A stretch of DNA of 64,000 nt from RGIG3528 sp045616485 (lineage in GTDB: Bacteria > Bacillota > Clostridia > Lachnospirales > Lachnospiraceae), in NCBI GenBank assembly GCA_045616485.1, contig JAZLGU010000027.1:1-64000 (forward strand). Direction: 5' to 3'. The translations under genes and the position numbers were made by a program. Below the pieces are notes generated by a model. It made no database searches, was not told where the DNA came from, and saw only the letters and a program-made list of their open reading frames with translations. Shown here piece by piece: positions 42,795 to 50,808 of the stretch (position 1 is the first letter of the stretch; the number at the start of each line of letters is the position of its first letter).

Positions 42795-42811
42795 GACTCC
42801 CCTCAGGTCCA
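42795..42811 (+). repeat. Left copy of ssrA 3' end (att-like)
   Basis: GACTCCCCTCAGGTCCA in the T-arm/acceptor of tmRNA, repeated 496 bp downstream with one mismatch (43291-43307). tmRNA 3' ends are common integrase target sites. Confidence 0.7.
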
Positions 42812-42856
42812 GTACATGAAAAAAGAGATGCGATGCATCTCTTTTTTTTCATGTAC
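42812..42856 (+). terminator. ssrA-proximal terminator hairpin
   Basis: GTACATGAAAAAAGAGATGC pairs with GCATCTCTTTTTTTTCATGTAC; a long stem with a T8 run in its 3' arm. It starts on the first base after the tmRNA. Confidence 0.7.
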
Positions 42857-43290
42857 CGGCTCCGTGCGGAGCCGCCTATCGAAAACGGCAAGAAAAGAAT
42901 TGCCGTTTTCGCCGGAAACACTGCGTGTTTCCGGTAATGTCACAAGGAATCCTCCCGCAAGCGGGTCCCTCCTTGTGACAAGAGACAGGGGCACTGATCC
43001 TCGGTGGGGACCGTTTAGCGCCGACCGAGCATAGCATTTCAAAGTCGCTTGCGACGAATGAAATGCGGTAATGCGAGACCGACTCCCCGAAGAGAAGGGA
43101 GTCGAAGCACTGGCTGCTTTTCGCCGCAAGTTTGCAACTTGCGGTAGAGTCACAAGGAATCCTCCCGCAAGCGGGTCCCTCCTTGTGACAAGAGACAGGG
43201 GCACTGGTCCCCGGTGGGGACCGTTTAGTGCGGACCGAGCATAGCGTTTCAAAGTCGCTTGCGACGAATGAAATGCGGTAATGCGAGACC
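42857..43290. other. Hairpin-rich insert, no gene
   Basis: Perfect or near-perfect stems follow one another: GGCTCC/GGAGCC (42858-42873), AAAACGGCAA/TTGCCGTTTT (42882-42909), CCGGAAACAC/GTGTTTCCGG (42912-42934), GACTCCC/GGGAGTC (43081-43103), CCGCAAGTT/AACTTGCGG (43123-43143), plus the 148-bp repeat pair. Minus-strand open frames here are by-products of the repeats. Confidence 0.8.
42939..43086. repeat. 148-bp direct repeat, copy 1
   Basis: About 143 of 148 bases match 43149-43296. Inside: GTCACAAGGA..TCCTTGTGAC enclosing CCCGC..GCGGG; CATTTC..GAAATG enclosing GTCGC..GCGAC; end GACCGACTCC echoes the tmRNA T-arm. Confidence 0.9.
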
Positions 43291-43296
43291 GACTCC
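43149..43296. repeat. 148-bp direct repeat, copy 2
   Basis: Second copy, 210 bp after the first. It has a perfect GGTCCCC/GGGGACC hairpin (43207-43223) where copy 1 has mismatches, and runs directly into the duplicated ssrA 3' end. Confidence 0.9.
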
Positions 43297-43307
43297 TCTC
43301 AGGTCCA
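43291..43307 (+). repeat. Right copy of ssrA 3' end (att-like)
   Basis: GACTCCTCTCAGGTCCA, 16 of 17 identical to the tmRNA 3' end, followed by CGA and a terminator. It may be the original ssrA end before the 496-bp insertion. Confidence 0.7.
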
Positions 43308-43319
43308 CGATTTTGAAGG

Positions 43320-43380
43320 ATAGTCGCAAATGCTTGAAATGCAGTATTTTCAAGGGTTTGCGGCTATTTTTCGTTTTTTT
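43320..43380 (+). terminator. Intrinsic terminator, possibly the original ssrA terminator
   Basis: ATAGTCGCAAA / TTTGCGGCTAT (one G-U) plus an inner CTTGAAAT / ATTTTCAAG stem, then TTTTTCGTTTTTTT. Confidence 0.85.
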
Positions 43381-43543
43381 GAAAAGGGTGAAAATCGACA
43401 AAAATCGACACAAAATGACTCTAAAAATCAAAAAAATGTGTCAAAATGTGGTCAAAATTTTGGAAAATAAAAATTAGCATAAGAAATGGCTCAAAGCCAG
43501 TAAAATCAAGGGATTGGAGAGATATTGGAAGAAGAGAAAAAAT

Positions 43544-43771
43544 AGCAGAACCTGGTGGAAGGTTCTGCTCAGACTGTAGACAAACTATATTTTTTATAAG
43601 GCTGATATCGTAAGCCAGCTATAATCAGACTTCGGAATTCACTTCCGGAGTCTGAAATGGCGAAAAAATGGGGTGTAGGGGCCTCCATTTTTCGCCATTT
43701 ATTCCTTAAAAATATAACAGAGCAGATGGCGAAAGCCATCTGCTCTGAAGCGTCGACTTTGTCGACACGCT
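43544..43771. other. Five consecutive hairpins before the chemoreceptor gene
   Basis: AGCAGAACCT/AGGTTCTGCT (43544-43569); CAGACTTCGGAA/TTCCGGAGTCTG (43626-43654); AAATGGCGAAAAA../..TTTTTCGCCATTT (43655-43700); CAGAGCAGATGGC-GAAA-GCCATCTGCTCTG (43718-43747); AGCGTCGAC/GTCGACACGCT (43749-43771). On the minus strand the fourth is followed by T-rich DNA and may end the chemoreceptor transcript. No ORF of note in 43381-43815. Confidence 0.8.
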
Positions 43772-43815
43772 AAGGCAACCCTTTTGGACTGCCTTTAAGC
43801 TTATAAATATTTATT

Positions 43816-45231
43816 TTACTTTGCTGAGCTCTTTTCGGGCAACATATCAATGATTTTTGTAAGAAGATCAATGAGCTCATCAGACTCTTTTTCAGCTGCT
43901 TTAAGAAGCTGTTCAGCTCGCTCTGTATTTCCATCAATAACGGCCGTAAGTATATCGGTACCGCTGTGATGAAGGTCACGATGATCGGCGCCGATTTTTG
44001 CCCAGATAGACTTCATCTCAGGGGTCGGAGGCTCGATGGAGTTGTAGAAATGTCCAAAATGACATTTATTTCCGTCCAGCTGGAATGGAACAATAACACC
44101 GGTTTCAACAATCTTTTTAAGTCGTTCAATCCATGCCTTGTGAGAGGACATAGCAGCATAAAGGTATGAGCACAATTCATCTTTGCTGAGTGCATAGAAA
44201 GGATCGTTAGTCATCTTACCCATCTTTTTCAACAAATCATCTACATGGCCTTCGATAGCTTCTAATGGCTTTAAAGCGTTGGCTGAATTTTGTCCGATCT
44301 CATTAAGCATCTGAGCGTCGGAGCTCAGAACCTTACATGAATCCTCGATTTCACATGAACGAGCTTCAATCTCGTTCATAGAGCTGGAGATTTCCTCGCT
44401 GACTGCTGCCAGGTTACTGATACTGTCTGTGATAGCAGCTACGTGTTTCTCACTCTCTTCGTTCAGCTTCCATACATCGGTAATCTTATCATTAACTGTT
44501 TTCAAAGAAACAATGGCCTGTTCAACACTTTCAACGCTCTTGGAGGATGCGGAACGTACGCCCTCGACAAATTCACTCATTGTAGTGGTAAGTGTTTTTG
44601 TTTCGTCTGCAAGGGAACGAATTTCATCAGCAACTACTGCAAAGCCACGGCCTGCTTCGCCTGCTCTGGCAGCCTCAATAGAAGCATTTAAGGATAGAAG
44701 ATTGGTCTGAGAAGAAATTGCATTAATTCCTTCGATAACCTTTGTCATCTCTCCGATAACGCCGGAAAGATTGTCCATATCTTCACTCATAGTCTCAGAA
44801 GCTTTAATTGTCTGATTGGAAAGATTACGGATATCCGTCAATTCATTCTGTCCGGTTTCAATTTTATTTAATACATTGGCAGATTCTTCTGATACTTCAA
44901 GTATTGTATTTGTCAAGTCTTCATGACGGCTGGATACAATGCTTGCAACGCTGGTTGCATCTGCAGCAGCATGATAAATATCATTGCTGGAATCGGATAC
45001 AGACTGGGCAATTTCAAGGAGCTGTTTGATATAAAACTTAATCTCCATATCCATTGCACTTACTTTGTCGACGGCATTTACATTAAGTTCGTAAACAGTT
45101 GCAAATGCTTGACGGCCTTTTTGTAAACGGGAATACATGTCTTTTAGGTCTTTATGTATGCTTTCGTAGTCCGCTTCTTCTAAATGTGAAAGAGATGTTA
45201 CTGCTTTTGAAAGATTGTTTTTATTAAACAT
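43816..45231 (-). CDS. Soluble methyl-accepting chemotaxis protein with CZB domain
   Basis: 471 aa, no membrane helix. Central signalling domain with the kinase-contact hairpin (INAISSQTNLLSLNASIEAARAGEAGRGFAVVADEIRSLA, about 188-226). The C-terminal CZB zinc site is complete in pattern: SSHKAWIERLK, DGNKCHFGHFY, GADHRDLHHSG (H, C, H, H). CZB receptors respond to zinc and hypochlorous acid in other bacteria. ATG 45231 is preceded by GGAG at 6 nt; the ATG at 45243 is not. No che genes are adjacent. Confidence 0.92.
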   Translation of the reverse strand: MFNKNNLSKAVTSLSHLEEADYESIHKDLKDMYSRLQKGRQAFATVYELNVNAVDKVSAMDMEIKFYIKQLLEIAQSVSDSSNDIYHAAADATSVASIVSSRHEDLTNTILEVSEESANVLNKIETGQNELTDIRNLSNQTIKASETMSEDMDNLSGVIGEMTKVIEGINAISSQTNLLSLNASIEAARAGEAGRGFAVVADEIRSLADETKTLTTTMSEFVEGVRSASSKSVESVEQAIVSLKTVNDKITDVWKLNEESEKHVAAITDSISNLAAVSEEISSSMNEIEARSCEIEDSCKVLSSDAQMLNEIGQNSANALKPLEAIEGHVDDLLKKMGKMTNDPFYALSKDELCSYLYAAMSSHKAWIERLKKIVETGVIVPFQLDGNKCHFGHFYNSIEPPTPEMKSIWAKIGADHRDLHHSGTDILTAVIDGNTERAEQLLKAAEKESDELIDLLTKIIDMLPEKSSAK

Positions 45232-45381
45232 ATCTGTCTCCATAATATTAAATACTATGGAAAAATTCTAACTCTGATAAAAAACATCATCAAGGAAGAA
45301 AGTATTATCTAATTATAACATTCTTGTTAAGTTTGTTAGCAGAACGGAAAGCAGGCCTATTCTTCTGATGAACTCGAGAAA

Positions 45382-45549
45382 ATGTCTGAAGAAGAATTTG
45401 ATAAGGCTATGAAACGATTTTATGTAGACGAGAGTGCTTTATCATATGTCAGTGAAGATGGAAATGTAAATATAAGCAGAGAAAATTTTGAGAAAAAATT
45501 ACTTGAAAATGCTTCATGGGCTGATGACGAGGTGCAGGACAAATTATGA
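45382..45549 (+). pseudogene. Gene remnant, C-terminal fragment
   Basis: 55 codons from ATG to TGA (MSEEEFDKAMKRFYVDESAL...WADDEVQDKL). The frame is open back to a TAG near 45340, with no ribosome site or start there, and has normal coding character, so it looks like the end of a degraded gene. The rest of 45244-45738 shows only A/T-rich leader sequence and a TATAAT at 45669-45674. Confidence 0.45.
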
Positions 45550-45738
45550 AAAAATCAACGTGCTTACTTATGTGAGTATTTGGAAAAGGAAAGGTTATGC
45601 CATTTCTGTTTTTATTCAAAGCGTAATTAGAACTGGCTTGATATTGAATTGAGATAAGTGTAGAATACTATAATAGTTGCAGATACGGGGGTATCTGTAG
45701 TGGCTAAAGTTTAAAATTTTTAATGGGGTGATGAGTCG

Positions 45739-47868
45739 ATGAAAAGAAAAGGTTTAGTATCAGCATTAATTTTGGTATGCTGCATTTTATGTGGATGTGG
45801 CAAGGTGGCTGAAAGGCCAAAAGATGATAGAGGGAGTGGGAAGGACGATGCTGGTGGCACTATTTCCGGTGACCTGATTGTCAGTGATAGTGGCAATAAT
45901 CAGGAAAATAATAGTCTGGGTGGAGGTGATAACACCGCCCAAAATGATTCTTTATATAAGGACAAGGTTATCGGTATTAATGCTATAGCTGAAAATGAAG
46001 ACTATTCCAGTATATATAATGCGATAATAAAAAACTGTCCCAGTGTCATAGATCTTACAAATAGTAATTTCACTTTTTCTACAGAGCTGGAATTATCCGG
46101 TGAATTGGATAAGTATCAAATTATTTTTGAATTTGATGAGGCTATTGAAGACGCAAATATAATTAAAAATAATTCAAACGGTACTATAGAATTAAAGCAA
46201 CCCGGGGAGGATATCCTGGTTTTCTGTAGAGCAGTAGTATTGGATACTGAAGGCAAAGAGCTTTTTACAGTTCATCGAAGGACAGTGGTCCTTGGCAAAT
46301 ATAAGAGATTCAGTGCTATAGATGCAGAATATAATAAACAGCTAAATGCTTTAGCTGTTAGTAATGTAGAGCAGGTAAAGAATCACAATGTCTCTTCATT
46401 TGAGGTTTCTACCGATCTGCGTAGTAGTTATTCTGTAACTGAAAGCATGAAAATAGACCGAGATAATCGTATAGTAGAAATTCTCATAGATACAACATCT
46501 GGAGAAAGGCAGCATATGCTTATCCGTAAAGAAAAAGTCGGATATCACGCTTATGTATTATTTGACATTGACAAATGTGGATACCATGAAAATGTGCCGA
46601 AACATGAAGCTGAAGACCTATTTGACTCTTTCGATACGAATCTTGACGATGTGATAATCAATCTGGATGATTTTAAATCAGATTCAGCGTATATGTTCTA
46701 TGACGGATATTACTATTCGTTATTATCGGAAGTTGAGGGAGTGCTAATTGAGACTAAGGTGGCATACGGAGACGGATTTCTTTATATGGAATCCAGCATC
46801 AATGGAGAAAATGGGCTAAAGGTTCATTTGAAAATTGACTTTAATCCGGCTGTTTTTTCAGATATAAATGATTACTCAATGAATCCTCCCAATAGTATTG
46901 AGGAGGTTACCGGCGTTACTGGGGTTGGAGACAAGTTTGTTATTCCACCAATAGGAAAAAATAGCCTGCATTATTACTTGAAGTATTACTTGGAGCCCGG
47001 ACAGTATTCTTTTAAACCTTCCGGTAATGCATCCATTAACGGCCATTTTCATCTTTTTGAAAACATGATGGTCTATGATGAGCAATTCAAAAAAGTAAAT
47101 AGTCGCTTGCTTGGTGAGAAAAAAGGAGACTTTTGCAATGAACACTATGCAACTTTTACAATACAGGAAGCAGGATATTATTATATTGATTTAACCGGAT
47201 TCTGGGAAGATAAGGCCTTACTTTTTTCGTTGGAGAGGGACCCTGTTACTACCTGGTATGATATTTATAATCCTAAAGATTTTCATAACCCAAGCGGAAT
47301 TATTGAGAATTCTTCCGACTATGAGCTATATGAGTATAAGACAGATAAAGATGTGATTTTATTGGTAGAAAATACAGGCGATTGCGATATTAAGTTATTG
47401 TGGGGCACACCATCAACAGGGTATTTACTCGAGCGGGAATTCCTTGCCAGTGGTACTAAACGGTGTATAAAGCTTAAGAGCGAGTACCCATTATTGGCAA
47501 TTACCGGAGATGGTGGGAATTATTCTTTAAAGGTTAGTGAAGTAGAAAAATTAGATAATGGTTTTACCCTTACCGAGGAATATTCCGAACAGATTTTCAT
47601 GGGCTATGATGAGGGAGATAGAACATTAACATTTACACCTGCTAAAGATGGAGAATACAGCTTTGATTTTGATGTGGTATGCGGATTGAAAGGACCTGTA
47701 AATATCGAAATATACAAAGGCGATTCTTTGGTAGGTGAATATATAAATGATTCATCGTTCCATTTACAAAAAGGAATCAAATATAAAGTAGTATTTTATT
47801 ATTATAATAATACTCATACCTATTTTTATGGAAAAGTAAAAGTAGGAAAAATTGAAAAAACGGAATAG
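45739..47868 (+). CDS. Large lipoprotein of unknown function
   Basis: 709 aa. Lipobox ILCGC (Cys20), a Gly/Asp/Asn-rich linker (about 25-75), then beta-rich domains. Two stretches resemble bacterial pre-peptidase C-terminal (PPC) domains (about 405-490 and 625-705, the latter with TLTFTPAKDGEYSFDF). GGGGTGA before ATG. Codon use is less biased than in neighbouring housekeeping genes (more ATA, AAT, TTA), as in acquired genes. Confidence 0.8.
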   Translation: MKRKGLVSALILVCCILCGCGKVAERPKDDRGSGKDDAGGTISGDLIVSDSGNNQENNSLGGGDNTAQNDSLYKDKVIGINAIAENEDYSSIYNAIIKNCPSVIDLTNSNFTFSTELELSGELDKYQIIFEFDEAIEDANIIKNNSNGTIELKQPGEDILVFCRAVVLDTEGKELFTVHRRTVVLGKYKRFSAIDAEYNKQLNALAVSNVEQVKNHNVSSFEVSTDLRSSYSVTESMKIDRDNRIVEILIDTTSGERQHMLIRKEKVGYHAYVLFDIDKCGYHENVPKHEAEDLFDSFDTNLDDVIINLDDFKSDSAYMFYDGYYYSLLSEVEGVLIETKVAYGDGFLYMESSINGENGLKVHLKIDFNPAVFSDINDYSMNPPNSIEEVTGVTGVGDKFVIPPIGKNSLHYYLKYYLEPGQYSFKPSGNASINGHFHLFENMMVYDEQFKKVNSRLLGEKKGDFCNEHYATFTIQEAGYYYIDLTGFWEDKALLFSLERDPVTTWYDIYNPKDFHNPSGIIENSSDYELYEYKTDKDVILLVENTGDCDIKLLWGTPSTGYLLEREFLASGTKRCIKLKSEYPLLAITGDGGNYSLKVSEVEKLDNGFTLTEEYSEQIFMGYDEGDRTLTFTPAKDGEYSFDFDVVCGLKGPVNIEIYKGDSLVGEYINDSSFHLQKGIKYKVVFYYYNNTHTYFYGKVKVGKIEKTE

Positions 47869-47910
47869 TCTGTAGGGTACGACCGGAAATAATGCAGAAA
47901 AGAAACAGTG

Positions 47911-47945
47911 ACAAGGAGAAAATAAAATGGTAGCAATGAATCAGG
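47911..47945 (+). repeat. Repeated ribosome-site/start fragment, copy 1
   Basis: ACAAGGAGAAAA, then ATGGTAGCAATGAATCAG, close to 50527-50558. It codes only MVAMNQATAI before a stop; probably the 5' end of a gene that was duplicated and lost. Confidence 0.55.
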
Positions 47946-47987
47946 CTACCGCTATATGAGACAGTAAAGCGATTTTATGAGGGAAAA

Positions 47988-48398
47988 ATGGAAAAGAAGA
48001 AGATTATAGTATTGATAGTATTTTTAGGAGCCATGGCAGCTGCGATGGCGCTGCTTTTTGGAATTTTGGGATTAAGTGGTAAGATTGTCAGCCGAAAGGG
48101 ATCGAGAATCGGCTATGTGGAAAGCGCGAGTGCCGATACCTGGAAGGCCAGCTATATTTCACTGGACGGGACACTGACAAAAAATATGAATTTTAAGCAG
48201 GGAAACGTAAAAGTGGAAATAGTTACTGAGTTCGGTTCCATTTCATTGGAGATTACCGATGCAAACGGAGATGTTTTGTACAGAGGGAACAATTTGTCCA
48301 GCTGTTCATTTACCGTTGCCACAGGAAAGAATGTTAAGATCAAAATAAACGCTAAAAATCATGAAGGCTCTTTTTCCTTTACTGAGGAGAAGGGCTAG
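47988..48398 (+). CDS. Small membrane-anchored protein of unknown function
   Basis: 136 aa. N-terminal helix (about 6-30), then a beta-rich extracytoplasmic domain (KVEIVTEFGSISLEITDANGDVLYRGNNLSSCSFTVATG). No family recognised; the sandwich-like pattern is similar to the C-terminal part of the upstream lipoprotein, so the two may work together. Confidence 0.72.
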   Translation: MEKKKIIVLIVFLGAMAAAMALLFGILGLSGKIVSRKGSRIGYVESASADTWKASYISLDGTLTKNMNFKQGNVKVEIVTEFGSISLEITDANGDVLYRGNNLSSCSFTVATGKNVKIKINAKNHEGSFSFTEEKG

Positions 48399-48409
48399 AA
48401 AGAGAAAAA

Positions 48410-48928
48410 ATGATTGATAAAATGGTAGCTGAGAAGCTGATTAAAAATGTGGTAATCAGACCAATTGAAGAAAAAGATAATGCCCGTATGGCAGAAATTA
48501 TACGAGACTGCCTTACAGAATACGGCTGCGCCGGGCGCATGGACACTGCCTGGGGAGATCCGTACCTGGATCATTTATCTGAAGTTTATGTGCTGGAAAA
48601 TAATGCATATTTTGTGGCTGAAAATGATGAGGGGCAGATAGTGGCGGGTGTAGGTATAGGCGCCTTAGATGATGAAAAAGGCATATGTGAGCTGCAAAAA
48701 ATGTATTGTGTAAGGGAATATCGAGGCACGGGGACTGCTCAGAAGCTTTTAGACGTGGCATTTTCCTTTGCGAAAAAATACTATAAGGGGTGTTATCTGG
48801 AAACCAGAGACAATATGGAAAGAGCCAAGGGCTTTTATGAAAAAAATGGTTTTATTCACACATCGGAAACCCTTGGAAATACCGGTCATGGCGGCTGTGA
48901 TTATCATTATATAACTATGTTCAGGTAA
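48410..48928 (+). CDS. GNAT family N-acetyltransferase
   Basis: 172 aa. VVIRPIEEKDNARMAEIIRDCL at the start, acetyl-CoA motif A in LQKMYCVREYRGTGTAQKLLDVAFSFAK (R-x-x-G-T/x-G), then NMERAKGFYEKNGF. Substrate unknown. Confidence 0.88.
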   Translation: MIDKMVAEKLIKNVVIRPIEEKDNARMAEIIRDCLTEYGCAGRMDTAWGDPYLDHLSEVYVLENNAYFVAENDEGQIVAGVGIGALDDEKGICELQKMYCVREYRGTGTAQKLLDVAFSFAKKYYKGCYLETRDNMERAKGFYEKNGFIHTSETLGNTGHGGCDYHYITMFR

Positions 48929-48963
48929 CTATAACCATAAAAGACTGCATGGAGGGACAAAAG

Positions 48964-49893
48964 ATGGAATATAAGAAAGTGGCTATTTTGGGTGCCGGGG
49001 CCGTAGGAGCATATATGCTTTGGGGGCTTTCCGGGAAGGAAGGCCTGGACTTATGTGTAGTAGCAGAGGGGAGCAGAAAAGAACGCCTGGAAAAAGAGGG
49101 GCTTATTATTAATGACATTCAATACATGCCCAGAGTATGCACACCCGAAGAGGCCAGAGGAGCAGATCTTCTGTTTGTTACAGTAAAGTACAATGCACTT
49201 CGTGACAGTCTTAAGGATATACAGACAGTGGCTGATGACCATACTGTGATACTAAGCCTTATGAACGGTGTAGACAGTGAAGATATCATATCCGAGGCGG
49301 TAAGCAGCAGGCAGATAGTCCATTCCCTAATAAAGGTAGCTTCCGAGCGCCGAGGCAATACAGTGAGATTCGTGCCGGAGACTACTATAGGCCTTATTTA
49401 CGGCGAAATGGATGTCACAAGAGGCAGTGAGAGGGTAGAGGCTCTGAATGAGCTTATGTCAGGCACAGGGCTTCACTATAGAGCTACAGATCACATTCTG
49501 GATGAGATATGGAGCAAGTTCCTTCTGAATGTGGGGCAGAATCTGATTCAGGCTGTACTGGGCTGTGGCGTGGGAGCTTACTGGGACAGCGAGCATGTAG
49601 GCTTTTTACGGGAAAAAATGAGGGAAGAGGTGCTGGCACTGGCTGCTGCCAAGGGTATTGATTTTTCGCTGGTGGATGAAAAATCTTTGGTCGGCTCTGC
49701 AGTTAAGCCCAGAGCACGATACTCCACCCTTCAGGATCTGGATGCCAAGCGCCATACTGAGATTGACATGTTTTCCGGCGCTGTAGTGAGAATGGGTAGG
49801 GAGCTTAATATACCTACTCCTTATAACGAGTATACCTATCACATTATTAAAGCTATAGAAGAAAAGAACGATGGCAAATTTGATTACGAATAA
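48964..49893 (+). CDS. Ketopantoate reductase family protein (PanE/ApbA)
   Basis: 309 aa. NADPH-binding VAILGAGAVGAYMLWGL at the start, VKYNALRDSL, LMNGVDSEDII, then the C-terminal ApbA domain with KFLLNVGQNLIQAVL and the substrate loop. Start 48964, not 48949, because GGAGGG (48951-48956) is its ribosome site. It could be PanE of pantothenate synthesis or a relative; no pan genes are near. Confidence 0.85.
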   Translation: MEYKKVAILGAGAVGAYMLWGLSGKEGLDLCVVAEGSRKERLEKEGLIINDIQYMPRVCTPEEARGADLLFVTVKYNALRDSLKDIQTVADDHTVILSLMNGVDSEDIISEAVSSRQIVHSLIKVASERRGNTVRFVPETTIGLIYGEMDVTRGSERVEALNELMSGTGLHYRATDHILDEIWSKFLLNVGQNLIQAVLGCGVGAYWDSEHVGFLREKMREEVLALAAAKGIDFSLVDEKSLVGSAVKPRARYSTLQDLDAKRHTEIDMFSGAVVRMGRELNIPTPYNEYTYHIIKAIEEKNDGKFDYE

Positions 49894-49980
49894 GGCCGCG
49901 TTTGATAATAAGCTTATACAAGTGTAAAATACAATAAAACAGCTGATAGAGAGTGGAGAAAGTAGAAAAGGTCGTAGTTT

Positions 49981-50505
49981 ATGAATTTATTGGACATAAT
50001 GCAGAAAAGAAGAAGCGTAAGAAAATATACTGATGAGCCGATTACAAAAGAAATTATAACTCAGATTATACAGGCAGGACTTTTATCACCTACAGGTCAT
50101 GGCTACAGGCCGTGGCAGCTTATTGTAGTACAGGATAAGGAAAAGCTTTTGGAGCTGGCTAAGTGCAGGGCTTCTGCCAGGATGCTGGAGGGAGCGCAGG
50201 CTGCCATAGTAGTACTGGGAGATGAGAGTATTTCAGATACCTGGATAGAGGACTGTTCTTCCGTGATGACCAATATGCATCTGATGGCAGACAGTCTGGG
50301 AGTGGGCAGCTGCTGGATTCAGGGGAGACTCCGTATGAAGGATGAGGTAGAGACTACCGAAGGATATGTAAGGAAGCTGTTTGGTTTTCCCGAGCATCTG
50401 AGGCTTTTGGCTATTTTGTCTCTGGGGATGCCGGATGGTCATCCTGCAGGGCATGAATTATCAGAGCTTATGATGGAAAAAGTACATTTTGAACAATTTA
50501 ATTAA
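49981..50505 (+). CDS. Nitroreductase family FMN protein (2)
   Basis: 174 aa. MNLLDIMQKRRSVRKYTDEPI with the FMN phosphate site, LLSPTGHGYRPWQLIVV, and LGVGSCWIQ. Related to but clearly different from the nitroreductase at 19.6 kb. Substrate unknown. Confidence 0.88.
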   Translation: MNLLDIMQKRRSVRKYTDEPITKEIITQIIQAGLLSPTGHGYRPWQLIVVQDKEKLLELAKCRASARMLEGAQAAIVVLGDESISDTWIEDCSSVMTNMHLMADSLGVGSCWIQGRLRMKDEVETTEGYVRKLFGFPEHLRLLAILSLGMPDGHPAGHELSELMMEKVHFEQFN

Positions 50506-50526
50506 AAATGACAAAAAAGTCGGCTT

Positions 50527-50558
50527 ACAAGGAGAAAAAATGGCAGCAATGAATCAGA
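50527..50558 (+). repeat. Repeated ribosome-site/start fragment, copy 2
   Basis: ACAAGGAGAAAAAATGGCAGCAATGAATCAG without spaces parallels 47911-47945; it codes MAAMNQTRTIKI before a stop. The rest of 50559-50755 holds broken coding-like scraps (for example SAEEVEYALATGNARDVKNF ending near 50735) and no intact gene. Confidence 0.5.
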
Positions 50559-50755
50559 CACGTACTATAAAAATATAACGCTTAAAAACAGATTCGCTAT
50601 ACCTCCAATGTGATCCTTTGGAAGATGCTCCCAGTTATCTGATATTATGCTTTTGCAGTAGATCATATTAATAGTGCTGAAGAGGTAGAATACGCTCTGG
50701 CTACAGGAAATGCCCGGGACGTGAAAAATTTTTAAAGCTTAGTAAATGATGATGT

Positions 50756-50796
50756 AAAAACAGCCCTTGAGAAGGAGATGCTCAAGGGCTGTTTTC
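50756..50796. terminator. Terminator of the GH3 gene
   Basis: AACAGCCCTTGAG / CTCAAGGGCTGTT, 13 bp, 9-nt loop, with A5 before and T4 after, so active on both strands. Confidence 0.88.
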
Positions 50797-50808
50797 AGGT
50801 ATATATTA

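Larger units (their letters stand above)
42464..42811 (+). ncRNA. ssrA: Transfer-messenger RNA (tmRNA)
   Basis: Acceptor stem GGGCTTG (42464-42470) pairs with CAGGTCC (42804-42810), two G-U pairs; discriminator A42811. The 5' part has the conserved GACGGGGATTTTGAAC; the 3' T-arm is AGGGG-TTCGACT-CCCCT. Length 348 nt. The tag frame is at 42552-42581. CCA is not encoded (GTA follows). Directly downstream of smpB as usual. Confidence 0.95.

Noticed and set aside
42613..42921. Minus-strand open frame containing GPEGSRTPVRKPIP
   Set aside because: It is the antisense of the tmRNA 3' end; this peptide is a well-known false translation of tRNA/tmRNA genes.
42803..43252. Minus-strand 149-codon frame with a repeated RRDPLAGGFLVTLP
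   Set aside because: The protein repeat merely reflects the 148-bp DNA repeat and its hairpins; no ribosome site and no coding bias.
42110..43300. CRISPR array
   Set aside because: Repeats are too long and too few, the intervening sequence is itself repeated, and no cas gene is in the window.
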